From Helicobacter himalayensis (GTDB lineage: Bacteria > Campylobacterota > Campylobacteria > Campylobacterales > Helicobacteraceae), in contig NZ_CP014991.1 of assembly GCF_001602095.1 (NCBI RefSeq), positions 310,001 through 374,000 on the forward strand: 64,000 nt of DNA, read 5' to 3'. The notes beneath the pieces are model-generated. The model did not search any database. It saw nothing but the letters and a program-made list of their open reading frames with translations, and was not told the origin of the DNA. Made by a program: the position numbers and the translations under genes. This document shows, one piece after another, positions 35,552-45,413 of this stretch; positions within the stretch are counted from its first letter, which is position 1; every line of letters starts with the position of its first letter.

Positions 35552-37846
35552 ATGCAAACTTTTATCAGAATCTTTTTTTTCATATTTGTGCTTTTGCAAT
35601 GTAGTGCGCAGATTCTAGGTGCGGTGCAAATTAGTGCGGTGCGTTACCAAGGCTCACAAGTCATCTCAGATGTGCTTGCAAGCGAGATTTCTAAGATTAA
35701 GCCCGGCGATGAGCTTAATATCCGAGCTGTGGATATTGCGGTTCAGGAGTTTTTCAAGCAGGGTTATTTTGAGGATGTGTATGCAAGCTTTGAATCTGGC
35801 GTGCTAACTTTTCATTTCAAGCAACGCCCAAAAGTCGCAAGTGTGGAAATCAAAGGCTATGGAAGCGAGCAGGAAAAAGAGACGCTTTATAGTCAAATAG
35901 GCATTAAAAAAGGCGATAGTTTTGATGAGGTCAAGCTCGAGCGCGCAAAGGTTGTGATAAAAACGATTTTGGAATATCAAGGCTATTATGGAAGCGTAGT
36001 GAATGAAGAGCTAAAAAGCGTGGGTGATGATGGCGCGTATGCTATCACGCTTAATATCAATCAGGGTGAAAATATCATCATTACAAAAGCGCAGTATGAG
36101 GGTAGAGAGAAGCTTAGTATTAGCGAAGTTGAAGAGCTAGCGGCAAATAGGCAAAAGCAGTTTGCTGGCTGGCTGTGGGGGCGCAATGATGGGAAACTGC
36201 GCCTCAATGACTTAGAATATGATAACGCGAGAATCCAAGATGCCTATATGCGTAAAGGATTCTTAGATGCAAATGTGAGTTCGGCTTTTTTGGAGGCAAA
36301 CTTCAGCGATTACACCGCGCATTTACATTATAAAATCAACGAGGGCGAGCGCTATAAGATTTCAGAAGTGAAAGTGCTTTTGCAGATTCCGGTTATGGAC
36401 GAGGAAGCTTTGGTTAAAAAGCTTAAAATCAAAAAGGGCGAGTATTTTAATATTGAAAATTTGCGTGCAGATATTGATATTATCAAGCAAGAGGTCGCGG
36501 ATTTGGGTTATGCCTTTGCACGAGCAAATCCGGATTTGGATAAAGACCCTACAAATTCTCAAGTCAAAGTGATTTATTATGTGCAAGTGGGACAGAAAGT
36601 AAAAATTAATGATGTGATCATCACAGGAAATACTCGCACAGGAGATAGGATTATCCGCCGTGAGTTGCTTTTGGCTCCGGGTGATGAATACAGCCTTTCA
36701 CAATTGCGACGCTCTGAAAATGCACTTAAAAGACTTGGATATTTTGGAAAGGTTGAGATACAAGAGCGTAGGGTGAGTGAAGATTCTATGGATTTGCTTG
36801 TAAGCGTAGAGGAATCGCGCACGGGCGAGCTTATGTTTGGCTTTGGCTATGGAAGCTTTGATAGATTAATGGTAAATGCTTCTATTAGAGAGCGCAATCT
36901 CTTTGGTACAGGGCACGGTGCGCAGTTTTATGTGGATTGGTCCTATCGTCGCCAGCTCTTTAACCTCACACTTTCAAATCCACGCATTTTTGATTCTGAA
37001 TATAGTGAATCTGTGAGCGCATTTGTTTCTACTTACTACAATTGGGATTATCGCGAGCGCACAAATGGTGCGAGTGTGACTTTTGGACGCTTACTAAGTG
37101 ATACTTTTAGAATCTCTGTGGGTTACACGCTTTCAACTACACAGATTCTAAACTTCTATGATTCTACAATCCAAACCGCCTATGAAGCTTATTTTGCGCA
37201 AACTTATAAAAGTGGCGTCACGCCTTTAGATGGTCCGATAAAAAGCGCGATTAGCCCAAGCATTAGCTTTGACAATACCGATGACTACTACTTCCCTAAA
37301 AATGGTATTATTGCCTCTGCCTATATCGAATATGCCGGGCTTGGCGGGAGTGAAAAATACACCAAAATTTATGGAAAATTTGCTGCCTATAAGCATTTAA
37401 AAAGCCTTATTGGACTAGATTTAATAGCGCGCTACAAAACGCAAGGTGGCGCAATATTTGATCAAGGTTACGCGCCTATTACAAGTAGATTTTATATGGG
37501 TGGTATCACAAGTGTGAGAGGCTATCAAATAAGCTCGCTCACACCGCGCTACTACCACAACGCTGCGCCTAATGGAATCCGTGTGGGTGGTAACTATATG
37601 CTGACAAACTCTGTGGAGTTAAGCTATGGTTTGCTTGAAAAGGCGCAAATGCGCATCGCGCTTTTTGCGGATTATGGTATGATAGGCATTCATTCTCTTG
37701 CAGAGACACAGCGCGCATCGTGGGGTGTGGCACTTGAGTGGGTTAGCCCCATTGGTCCTATTGTGCTTGTATTCCCACAAGCGATTAATCCGCAGCCAAA
37801 TGATTACACTTCAAAATTTGAATTTACTATGGGGACGAGATTCTAG
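35552..37846 (+). CDS. bamA: outer membrane protein assembly factor BamA
   Basis: 764 residues. A signal peptide of about 22 residues (ends LGA) is followed by five POTRA domains over about residues 25-420, each with the beta-alpha-alpha-beta-beta pattern (for example RVDIAVQEFFKQGYFEDV and IRRELLLAPGDEYS). The rest is a 16-strand barrel with the lid/tether segment SVRGYQISSLTPRY that holds the conserved V/L-R-G-Y and a closing aromatic strand (FEFTMGTRF). It inserts outer-membrane barrels. mqnC follows 83 bases later. Confidence 0.95.
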   Translation: MQTFIRIFFFIFVLLQCSAQILGAVQISAVRYQGSQVISDVLASEISKIKPGDELNIRAVDIAVQEFFKQGYFEDVYASFESGVLTFHFKQRPKVASVEIKGYGSEQEKETLYSQIGIKKGDSFDEVKLERAKVVIKTILEYQGYYGSVVNEELKSVGDDGAYAITLNINQGENIIITKAQYEGREKLSISEVEELAANRQKQFAGWLWGRNDGKLRLNDLEYDNARIQDAYMRKGFLDANVSSAFLEANFSDYTAHLHYKINEGERYKISEVKVLLQIPVMDEEALVKKLKIKKGEYFNIENLRADIDIIKQEVADLGYAFARANPDLDKDPTNSQVKVIYYVQVGQKVKINDVIITGNTRTGDRIIRRELLLAPGDEYSLSQLRRSENALKRLGYFGKVEIQERRVSEDSMDLLVSVEESRTGELMFGFGYGSFDRLMVNASIRERNLFGTGHGAQFYVDWSYRRQLFNLTLSNPRIFDSEYSESVSAFVSTYYNWDYRERTNGASVTFGRLLSDTFRISVGYTLSTTQILNFYDSTIQTAYEAYFAQTYKSGVTPLDGPIKSAISPSISFDNTDDYYFPKNGIIASAYIEYAGLGGSEKYTKIYGKFAAYKHLKSLIGLDLIARYKTQGGAIFDQGYAPITSRFYMGGITSVRGYQISSLTPRYYHNAAPNGIRVGGNYMLTNSVELSYGLLEKAQMRIALFADYGMIGIHSLAETQRASWGVALEWVSPIGPIVLVFPQAINPQPNDYTSKFEFTMGTRF

Positions 37847-37929
37847 GGCGCGAGATTCCAAGAGAGATGGGATTTTGAAAGACAAGTTTTTAGCAAGATT
37901 TTAAAGATTAAATAAAGAGGGCAAATCTA

Positions 37930-39006
37930 ATGAGTAACACACCTACACAAACACTAAAGTCTAATCGTGTAAGCAATGATGAGATTTTGTATTTGATGAA
38001 AAATGCCTCGCTTAAAGAGCTTGGCTTGCGCGCGCGTGGTATTCGCGATTTTTTACATCCGAGCAAAACCATCACCTTTGTCATTGATAGGAATATTAAC
38101 TACACCAACGCGTGCTGGGTGGATTGCAAGTTTTGCGCATTTAAGCGAAGACTTGGCGAAGAGGGCGTGTATGTGCTAAGCTTTGCAGAGATTGACCAAA
38201 AAATCGATGAATTATTAGAAATTGGTGGGACGCAGATTCTCTTTCAAGGGGGCGTGCATCCAAAGTTAAAGATTGAATGGTATGAAGAGCTTGTAAATCA
38301 TATCCACACAAAATACCCGCAAATTACCATACATGGCTTTTCTGCGATTGAGATTAATTATATTGCAAAGATTTCAAAAATTTCGATTTCTGAAGTTTTA
38401 TTGCGTTTGCAAAAAGCCGGACTTAGCTCAATCCCGGGTGCTGGCGCGGAAATTTTGAGTGATAGCGTGAGAGATATTATTGCGCCAAAAAAACTTGATA
38501 CAAAAGAATGGCTAGAAGTGCATGAAAGCGCGCATAAAATCGGTATGAAAGGCACGGCTACGATGATGTTTGGTTCGGTGGAAAAAGATGAAGATATTGT
38601 GGCGCATTGGGAGTGCATAAGGGAACTGCAAGACAAATACTATGGATTCCGTGCGTTTATCTTGTGGAGTTTTCAGCCAGATAATACACCACTTAAAATT
38701 GAGTTTCCACATATCCAACGCGCTAGCTCAAACCGCTACTTGCGCCTTTTGGCTTGCAGTAGAATCTACCTTGATAATTTCACAAATATCCAAAGTTCGT
38801 GGGTAACGCAAGGCTCATATATTGGGCAGCTCGCCTTGCTTTTTGGCGCAAATGACTTAGGAAGCACGATGATGGAAGAAAATGTTGTTTCTTCCGCAGG
38901 TGTGAGCCACTCGATGAACGAGCAAGAGATGATAAGCCTTATCAAGGATTTGGGTTACAACGCTGCAAAGCGTAACACGGCGTATGAAATTTTAGAGCGC
39001 TATTGA
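37930..39006 (+). CDS. mqnC: cyclic dehypoxanthinyl futalosine synthase MqnC
   Basis: Radical SAM enzyme of the futalosine menaquinone pathway, 358 residues. The cluster motif is CWVDCKFCAF (C-x3-C-x2-C) at about residue 60, followed by GGTQILFQGGVHP, SAIEI, and PGAGAEILSDSVR, all typical of MqnC. The TMMFGSVE segment and C-terminal domain support it. It lies between bamA and the M16-like protein, an order also found in H. pylori. Confidence 0.93.
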   Translation: MSNTPTQTLKSNRVSNDEILYLMKNASLKELGLRARGIRDFLHPSKTITFVIDRNINYTNACWVDCKFCAFKRRLGEEGVYVLSFAEIDQKIDELLEIGGTQILFQGGVHPKLKIEWYEELVNHIHTKYPQITIHGFSAIEINYIAKISKISISEVLLRLQKAGLSSIPGAGAEILSDSVRDIIAPKKLDTKEWLEVHESAHKIGMKGTATMMFGSVEKDEDIVAHWECIRELQDKYYGFRAFILWSFQPDNTPLKIEFPHIQRASSNRYLRLLACSRIYLDNFTNIQSSWVTQGSYIGQLALLFGANDLGSTMMEENVVSSAGVSHSMNEQEMISLIKDLGYNAAKRNTAYEILERY

Positions 39007-39030
39007 AAAATATTCTATAAGGAGCGCGCG

Positions 39031-40383
39031 ATGAAGGCAAGAATCTTAAGTAGCATTATTGCGATTATGATACTGCTAGGAGGTGTGTATTTGATGGTAA
39101 GTCAGCAAAAAGATAATCAAAAAGATGGTGTGGAATATGTGGAAATCAATGATGTGCGTGTGCCAATTATTTTTGAAAAAAGCACATTTTTACCACGTGG
39201 CTTTATTCGGCTTGTTTTCAATGGTGGTGGGAATTTGTATGATAATGTGGAGAATCTAGACGCGCCTTCAAAAGCCGGGCTTGCGGAGCTAAGCACGCTT
39301 TTATTAGATGAAGGCACGCAAAGTCTGGGAGGTGTGGAGTTTGCCAAAAAGCTTGAAAGCAAGGCGATTAATCTTAGTGTGAGCGCAGGCACGCAAACGC
39401 TTAGTTTTAAGATAGGATTTTTGAAAGAGTATCAAGATTTTGCCCAATCGTGCTTGATTGAGCTTTTAAGAGATCCAAATGTGAGTCAAAATACTTTGCA
39501 AAAAGCAAAAACACTCACCAAGTCCTCACTTTTAGCTAAGGAAAGTGACTTTGATTACATTGCAGAGAAAAATTTGCGTGCTATTTTCTTTGAAGGCACG
39601 CCGATGGCTTTTCCAGATATGGGTGATTTGCAAAGTATAGAATCTATAAACTTGCAAGATATTAAAAATTATTTGCAAAAAAATCTCGTGCTTTCTCGTC
39701 TTGTCATTGTCGCTGGGGGCGATATGGAATTAGATTCTCTTAAGGAAAATTTGAAAGAGAGCTTGAGCTTTTTGCCAAAGGGTGAAAGCGTGAAAAAGCC
39801 TCACATTTCCCCACGCACAACACCTACTTCTATAACCGAGACAAAGCCCACAGAGCAAGCGTTTATTAACTTTGCTTCGCCTTTTAACGCATCAATAGAG
39901 GAAAATTACAAAACAAAAGTAATGAGCTTTGTGCTAGGTGGTTCTGGCTTTGGTTCGCGCCTTATGGATGAAGTGCGCGTGAAGCGAGGGCTTGCATATT
40001 CTGTGTATTTTAGCATTAATGGCGGAAGTGATTTGGTGAATTTTGGCTTTGGTGCGTTGCAAACAGGGCTGGATTCTAAAGATGAGGCTATAAGCGTGCT
40101 AAAAGAGGTTATGGCGGAATTTGTTAAAAATGGCATCACGCAAGAGGAGTTGGATTCTGCAAAGGCGTTTTTGCTCGGCAGTGAGCCTTTGGGTGAGGAG
40201 ACACTTTCTCAACGCTTGAATACAAAGCTTGCAAATTATCTGCGTTCTATGCCACTTGATAACCACAAGCAAGATATTGCAAAAATCACAGATTTAAGCC
40301 TTGAAGAGATAAATGAATTTATCAAAGCCCACGGCGAGATTTTAGATTTAAGCTTTAGCATTGTTGATGATGGTAAAAAATAG
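39031..40383 (+). CDS. M16-family peptidase-like protein lacking the zinc motif
   Basis: 450 residues, one N-terminal membrane anchor (about 5-24), so it is periplasmic and tethered. Two M16-type half-domains are visible: LPRGFIRLVFNGGG and DAPSKAGLAELSTLLLDEGTQS in the first, and GSGFGSRLMDEVRVKRGLAYSVY in the second (the RG-AY substrate-contact motif). Where active enzymes have HxxEH, this one reads GLAELSTLLLDEG, with no His pair, so it is probably a non-catalytic partner subunit. Its pair may be encoded elsewhere. It follows mqnC by 24 bases. Confidence 0.8.
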   Translation: MKARILSSIIAIMILLGGVYLMVSQQKDNQKDGVEYVEINDVRVPIIFEKSTFLPRGFIRLVFNGGGNLYDNVENLDAPSKAGLAELSTLLLDEGTQSLGGVEFAKKLESKAINLSVSAGTQTLSFKIGFLKEYQDFAQSCLIELLRDPNVSQNTLQKAKTLTKSSLLAKESDFDYIAEKNLRAIFFEGTPMAFPDMGDLQSIESINLQDIKNYLQKNLVLSRLVIVAGGDMELDSLKENLKESLSFLPKGESVKKPHISPRTTPTSITETKPTEQAFINFASPFNASIEENYKTKVMSFVLGGSGFGSRLMDEVRVKRGLAYSVYFSINGGSDLVNFGFGALQTGLDSKDEAISVLKEVMAEFVKNGITQEELDSAKAFLLGSEPLGEETLSQRLNTKLANYLRSMPLDNHKQDIAKITDLSLEEINEFIKAHGEILDLSFSIVDDGKK

Positions 40384-40508
40384 AATTTTATTAATCGCGC
40401 ACAATCCTTTGTGGTTGTGTTGTATGATAAAAACTTTGATGATGTATATTTTAAAAAACATTATGTTTTTTAAGGTATGATTGTAGCACACTTCAAAAAT
40501 TAGGTTAG

Positions 40509-41504
40509 ATGATGCTTATAGATTCATTTGGGCGCAAGATTGATTACTTGCGCATCTCGCTTACACAGCAATGTAACTTTCGCTGTGTGTATTGTATGCC
40601 AGATACGCCGGAAGATTTTTTTGATCCAAAAGCTTTGGAGCTTTCAAAGCTGCTAGAATTTGTCAAAATCGCACTTGATAATGGCATTAAAAAAATCCGC
40701 TTAACCGGTGGTGAGCCACTTTTGCGCCCAGATATTGCGGAGTTTATTGCTGGAATCTATGCGCATAATAAAAACACAGAAATTGCGCTTACAAGCAATG
40801 CTTTTTTGCTTGAAAAATTCGCCAAAAAGCTCAAAGATGCGGGGTTAAAGCGCATTAATATTTCGCTAGATTCTCTAAAAAATGAGCGCATAAGGGTGAT
40901 TTCTAAAAAAGATGCCCTACCTCAAATCCTACGTGGGATAGAATCTGCCCAAAAAGCTGGGTTAAAGGTAAAGCTCAATATGGTGGCACTGCGCTATACG
41001 CAAGATGAGATTTTAGATATGCTAGAGTTTGCCAAGTCGCGCGGAATTATGCTGCGCTATATAGAATTTATGGAGAATATCCACGCAAAAAATGATGTAA
41101 GCTCGCTTGAGTGCGGGGAGATTCTCTCTATCATCTCCACGCGTTACGCACTGAAGCCTTTGCAAAAAGAAAATTTTGGACCGGCAAAAATTTGGGAAAT
41201 TGATGAGCCTGATAAGTCCAAGAGTGATGGGTGCAAGCCCTATGCGTTTGGGATTATCGCACCGCACGAAGATGATTTTTGTGAGAGTTGTAATAGAATC
41301 CGCCTCACAAGTGAAGGTGTGCTGTGTCCCTGCTTGTTTTATCAAGATTCTGTTGATGTGAGTGAGGCTATTATAAATGGTGATAAAGCGCGTATGGAGG
41401 AGCTTCTCAAGCTTGCTGTGATAAACAAACCTGAAAAAAATCAATGGAGCGCAGAATCTGGCGCACAAATTTCCTCGCGCGCGTTTTATCACACCGGGGG
41501 TTAA
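40509..41504 (+). CDS. moaA: GTP 3',8-cyclase MoaA (molybdopterin synthesis)
   Basis: Radical SAM enzyme that begins molybdenum cofactor synthesis from GTP, 331 residues. The N-terminal cluster motif is CNFRCVYCM (C-x3-C-x2-C) and the C-terminal cluster CESCNRIRLTSEGVLCPCLF (C-x2-C-x13-C). The segment KIRLTGGEPLLRPD binds SAM, and the end is the conserved HTGG-like tail for GTP binding (here FYHTGG). The ATG at 40509 is followed directly by a second one. Alone in this area. Confidence 0.95.
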   Translation: MMLIDSFGRKIDYLRISLTQQCNFRCVYCMPDTPEDFFDPKALELSKLLEFVKIALDNGIKKIRLTGGEPLLRPDIAEFIAGIYAHNKNTEIALTSNAFLLEKFAKKLKDAGLKRINISLDSLKNERIRVISKKDALPQILRGIESAQKAGLKVKLNMVALRYTQDEILDMLEFAKSRGIMLRYIEFMENIHAKNDVSSLECGEILSIISTRYALKPLQKENFGPAKIWEIDEPDKSKSDGCKPYAFGIIAPHEDDFCESCNRIRLTSEGVLCPCLFYQDSVDVSEAIINGDKARMEELLKLAVINKPEKNQWSAESGAQISSRAFYHTGG

Positions 41505-41726
41505 GGGGAAGTTGTCTTAAAAATGTGGCTTTCAAAACTACAAAATTGATGTTTATTTAAGAATTCTCAATGGAAGTTTGGGTTTTTCACTTTTCATGTT
41601 GAGTAAAAAAGTAATATCTCTTTGAAATTACTTAGAGTATTTAATCTATATTTGCATATTAATAAAGCTTTAATTTAGGAAGTATTAGAATGCAAACTTC
41701 TCTAATATCAAGAATAAGGAGCGGGT

Positions 41727-43190
41727 ATGCAGAGTAATACTTTGGAGTATGACTACTCAATAGCAAAGTTGTTTGTCTTTTCTGTGTTGCTATTTGGATT
41801 TGTCGGGTTGTTGATAGGCGTTGTAGCAGCCTTTCAGTTAGCAATCCCTGAACTCAATCACTTAGCTTCAGAATATGGGACTTTTGGGCGGATACGACCA
41901 TTACACACAAATGGGATTATCTATGGATTCACATTAAGTGGGATTTGGGCGTCTTGGTATTATCTAGGACAGAGAGTGCTTAAGATTACCTATCACGAGC
42001 ATCCGTTTTTGAAAGCTGTTGGCTTGGCGCATTTTTGGCTTTATATGCTACTTATGGTGCTAGCTGTTGTGACGCTTTTTGGCGGACTTACTCAAAGCAA
42101 AGAATATTCAGAGCTTATTTGGCCTCTTGATATTGTTGTGGTGCTTGTGTGGGTGCTTTGGGGCGTGAGCTTGTTTGGAAGTATGGGTGTAAGAAGAGAA
42201 AAAGTTATTTACATTTCACTTTGGTATTTCATTGCGACATTTGTAGGTATCGCAACACTTTATATTTTCAATAACCTTTCAGTCCCAACAGGGCTTGTAG
42301 CAGGTGTTGGTAGCATTTGGCATTCTATCTCATTTTATGGCGGGACAAATGATGCGATGGTGCAATGGTGGTGGGGACATAATGCTGTGGCATTTGTATT
42401 TACTTCCGGTATTATCGGGCTTATCTATTATTTCCTTCCAAAAGAATCTGGACAAAGAATCTTCTCATACAAACTTACGCTTTTCTCATTCTGGGGATTG
42501 ATGTTTGTGTATATTTGGGCTGGCGGACATCACCTTATTTATTCGACTACGCCAGATTGGATTCAGACTTTGGGTTCAGTATTCTCTGTGATACTTATTT
42601 TGCCTTCTTGGGGAACAGCGATCAATATGCTTTTAACAATGCGTGGCGAGTGGAATCAGATTAAAGAATCTCCGATGATTAAGTTCTTAATCCTTGCTTC
42701 GACATTCTATATGCTTACAACGCTTGAAGGACCGATTCAATCAATCCGTTCAGTAAATGCCCTTGCGCACTTTACAGATTGGATTATCGGGCATGTGCAT
42801 GATGCAGCACTTGGCTGGGTTGGCTTTATGATTATCGTGGCGGTATATCATATGGTGCCTAGAATCTTTAAGCGAGAGATTTACTCTAAAAAGATTATAG
42901 ATGCGCAATTCTGGGTGATGACCATAGGTATTATCCTTTACTTCTCAAGTATGTGGATTGCAGGTATCACACAAGGTATGATGTGGCGTGCAGTAGATGA
43001 GTATGGTAGTCTTATTTATGTGTTTATCGACACAGTAAAGGACATTATTCCATTTTATATCATTCGTGGTATCGGCGGATTGCTCTATTTGGTAGGATTT
43101 ATATTGTTTATTTACAACATTCTAATGACTATCTCTTCAGGGAGAATCCTCGATAAAGAGCCTGCTAATGCTACACCAATGGCAGCTTAA
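41727..43190 (+). CDS. ccoN: cytochrome cbb3 oxidase subunit I CcoN
   Basis: Catalytic heme-copper subunit, 487 residues and about 12 membrane helices. Visible ligand-bearing segments include RPLHTNGIIYG (low-spin heme His), WWWGHNAVAF (CuB/His), and GGHHLIY and HFTDWIIGHVHDAALGW (binuclear centre and heme b3 His). AAGGAGCGGGT lies upstream. It starts the ccoNOQP operon, the terminal oxidase for micro-aerobic respiration. The 222-base leader has no FNR-type palindrome that I can identify. Confidence 0.97.
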   Translation: MQSNTLEYDYSIAKLFVFSVLLFGFVGLLIGVVAAFQLAIPELNHLASEYGTFGRIRPLHTNGIIYGFTLSGIWASWYYLGQRVLKITYHEHPFLKAVGLAHFWLYMLLMVLAVVTLFGGLTQSKEYSELIWPLDIVVVLVWVLWGVSLFGSMGVRREKVIYISLWYFIATFVGIATLYIFNNLSVPTGLVAGVGSIWHSISFYGGTNDAMVQWWWGHNAVAFVFTSGIIGLIYYFLPKESGQRIFSYKLTLFSFWGLMFVYIWAGGHHLIYSTTPDWIQTLGSVFSVILILPSWGTAINMLLTMRGEWNQIKESPMIKFLILASTFYMLTTLEGPIQSIRSVNALAHFTDWIIGHVHDAALGWVGFMIIVAVYHMVPRIFKREIYSKKIIDAQFWVMTIGIILYFSSMWIAGITQGMMWRAVDEYGSLIYVFIDTVKDIIPFYIIRGIGGLLYLVGFILFIYNILMTISSGRILDKEPANATPMAA

Positions 43191-43205
43191 ATAAGGAGGT
43201 AGGGT

Positions 43206-43928
43206 ATGTTTAGTTTTTTAGAAAGAAATCCATTCTTTTTCACACTTGCTTTTTTGGCTGTGTTTTCAATTGCCGGATTGGTTGAGATTCTGCCCGGATT
43301 TGCGAAAACTGCGCGTCCGATTGAGGGATTAAAGCCTTATAGTTTATTAGAAACTGCTGGTAGGCAGGTATATATCGCAGAGGGTTGCTATAACTGCCAC
43401 TCTCAGCTTATCCGCCCATTTAAAGCTGAAACTGCTAGATATGGAAGTTATAGCTTTAGCGGAGAATACGCTTATGACAGACCTTTCCTTTGGGGTTCAA
43501 AAAGGACAGGACCAGACCTGCATAGAATCGGCGATAAAAGCTCAATAGACTGGCACGATGGGCATATGTGGGAGCCTACTTCTCGCGTAGCTGGTTCGAT
43601 TATGCCTGCGTATAAGCATCTCTATAATAAAGATGTGGATTTTGAAACTGCCTTTGCAGAGGCTTATACACAAAAAGTTGTCTTTAATGTGCCTTACGAC
43701 ATAGAAGGTGGCGTGCAAATTGGAGCAGATGAGTATGTAAAAGGCGATAAGCGAACTCTAGCAAAAGCACATCAAATTTTTATGGACGAAGCAAAAGAGA
43801 TTGTTTCAAAAATGACAAATAAAGAGGTAAAAGACGCATTTGAAAGAGGCGAGGTAAAAGAGATTGTTGCGCTTATTGCTTATATGGAAAGCCTAGGGCA
43901 AAAGCGTCGCGTGCCGCAAGCTAAGTAA
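43206..43928 (+). CDS. ccoO: cytochrome cbb3 oxidase subunit II CcoO (mono-heme c)
   Basis: 240 residues. One N-terminal membrane anchor precedes the periplasmic domain with a single heme-c motif in YIAEGCYNCHSQLIRP at about residue 60, and a distal Met ligand region in MPAYKHLY. GGAGG lies just before the ATG, and the gene is 15 bases after ccoN. It passes electrons from CcoP to CcoN. Confidence 0.96.
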   Translation: MFSFLERNPFFFTLAFLAVFSIAGLVEILPGFAKTARPIEGLKPYSLLETAGRQVYIAEGCYNCHSQLIRPFKAETARYGSYSFSGEYAYDRPFLWGSKRTGPDLHRIGDKSSIDWHDGHMWEPTSRVAGSIMPAYKHLYNKDVDFETAFAEAYTQKVVFNVPYDIEGGVQIGADEYVKGDKRTLAKAHQIFMDEAKEIVSKMTNKEVKDAFERGEVKEIVALIAYMESLGQKRRVPQAK

Positions 43929-43948
43929 TTGCACGCAAGGGAAAACAA

Positions 43949-44188
43949 ATGAGCGAGATAGGTGCTTTTATTGTGAGATTTATTAGCGAGCATGCAAACG
44001 GGCTTTATACCCTTTGCACTCTTGTATGTGTGGTCTTTTTATATGGTTATATCTACCATTTGTATTCCTCGCAAAAAAAAGGCAAGCGCGATTATGAGAA
44101 ATACGCGGATTTGGCATTAAAAGATGATTTAAATGATGCGCTCATCGAGCCATTAGAGAATGAAAAAGCCTTGAAAAAAGGTAAATAA
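43949..44188 (+). CDS. ccoQ: cbb3 oxidase small subunit CcoQ (FixQ)
   Basis: 79 residues, one membrane helix (about residues 18-37), then a charged cytoplasmic tail rich in Lys/Asp/Glu. Its position between ccoO and ccoP and its size identify it as the CcoQ stabilising subunit. AAGGGAAAAC is a weak ribosome site. Confidence 0.85.
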   Translation: MSEIGAFIVRFISEHANGLYTLCTLVCVVFLYGYIYHLYSSQKKGKRDYEKYADLALKDDLNDALIEPLENEKALKKGK

Positions 44189-44204
44189 ATAAGGAGGAGT
44201 TGGT

Positions 44205-45077
44205 ATGCAATGGTTAAATTTATCAGATAGCGTAAATGCTTTAGCATTGCTAGGCGCGGTGGTGATTCTTATCCTTACAGCGTTCATCATGGCGTTGTAT
44301 CTCAAAAAGATGAAAAACGCAAGAAGCGAAGATGAAACAAAGCTTGAGCACGAATGGGACGGCATAGGTGAGTTTGCAAATAATGTCCCTGTGGGTTGGT
44401 TGGCGTGTTTTGCCGGTATGATTATTTGGGGATTTTGGTATTTCTTTGCAGGCTACCCATTGAAATCTTTTTCACAAATTGGCGAATATAATCAAGAGGT
44501 GGCACGCTATAACGCAGCATACCAAAAAACTTGGGAGAATCTCACACAAGATCAGCTTCAGGCGATGGGGCTAGGCATTTTTCAAGTGCAATGCTCACAA
44601 TGCCATGGACCAAGCGCAGATGGTATGGAAGGCAAAGCACAGAATCTCGTGCTTTGGGGCAAGGAAGAGGGCATCATTGATGTTATTAGAAATGGAAGTA
44701 GTGGCTTAGGCTATGGAATGGACGAAATGTCTCCTTTAGATTCAGATACTATAAGCGATGATGACGCAAGAGCAGTCGCAGCGTATGTGATGAAAGAAGT
44801 CTCTGGCGTGAAAAGCACAAGGTTTGAGAATGAAGTTGATAGAGGCAGAGAAATTTTTGCTGAACAATGTGTGGCTTGCCACGGCGAAGATGGCAAAGGC
44901 TTGGAAGGAATGGCAGCAGATTTGAGCCTTTATGGCACTACGGCATTTTTGCAACGCGTGCTTGAGAATGGTAAAAAAGGTTACATCGGAATTATGCCTT
45001 CATTTAATTATGCAAATTTCGCTACCACTCAAGAAGAAGCACTTAATGCCTATATTCGCTCTCTAAGCGTTGAATAA
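44205..45077 (+). CDS. ccoP: cytochrome cbb3 oxidase subunit III CcoP (di-heme c)
   Basis: 290 residues. Two N-terminal membrane segments (around 10-31 and 64-84) precede two heme-c motifs, in FQVQCSQCHGPSADG and FAEQCVACHGEDGKG, each with a downstream Met ligand region. AAGGAGG precedes the ATG. It accepts electrons from the soluble cytochrome c and completes the oxidase encoded by ccoNOQP. Confidence 0.96.
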   Translation: MQWLNLSDSVNALALLGAVVILILTAFIMALYLKKMKNARSEDETKLEHEWDGIGEFANNVPVGWLACFAGMIIWGFWYFFAGYPLKSFSQIGEYNQEVARYNAAYQKTWENLTQDQLQAMGLGIFQVQCSQCHGPSADGMEGKAQNLVLWGKEEGIIDVIRNGSSGLGYGMDEMSPLDSDTISDDDARAVAAYVMKEVSGVKSTRFENEVDRGREIFAEQCVACHGEDGKGLEGMAADLSLYGTTAFLQRVLENGKKGYIGIMPSFNYANFATTQEEALNAYIRSLSVE

Positions 45078-45090
45078 TAAGGAGGAAGCT

Positions 45091-45291
45091 ATGGATAGAT
45101 TGTTCGGAATCAATGGATTAGCTGGCTTTTTGCTGGCTGTGGTTGTGCTTTTGAGTGTTGTTGGGTTTTTGGGCACTTGTGCGATTTTGACACAGCAAGA
45201 GCAAGCGACTAATTACTATAAAATAGAAGACCAAAAAAGCATTCCTCAAGAAGTTGAAAATGCTTCTATCTATTTCAAAGACGCGAAGTAA
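45091..45291 (+). CDS. small membrane protein, DUF4006-like
   Basis: 66 residues from ATG at 45091 with AAGGAGG upstream. One hydrophobic segment (about 10-31) is followed by a polar tail that ends ASIYFKDAK. Small genes of this kind follow ccoP in Helicobacter and Campylobacter. It may assist oxidase assembly; this is from position only. Confidence 0.75.
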   Translation: MDRLFGINGLAGFLLAVVVLLSVVGFLGTCAILTQQEQATNYYKIEDQKSIPQEVENASIYFKDAK

Positions 45292-45301
45292 AGGAGGTAT
45301 T

Positions 45302-45412
45302 ATGAATAACTTTACACCAATGGAAAAAGTATTGGGCACGCTTATCATCATTACAATCCTTACGACAATCGCTATGCCTTTTGTGCCGGATTTATTCTTG
45401 CATTTAGTGTAG
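45302..45412 (+). CDS. very small membrane protein, 36 residues
   Basis: A short frame with AAAGGAGG about 10 bases upstream of its ATG. The product is a single hydrophobic helix (LGTLIIITILTTIAMPF) ending FLHLV. It sits between two oxidase-linked genes, ends one base before the next start, and shows typical translational coupling. No family name can be given. Confidence 0.6.
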   Translation: MNNFTPMEKVLGTLIIITILTTIAMPFVPDLFLHLV

Positions 45413-45413
45413 T

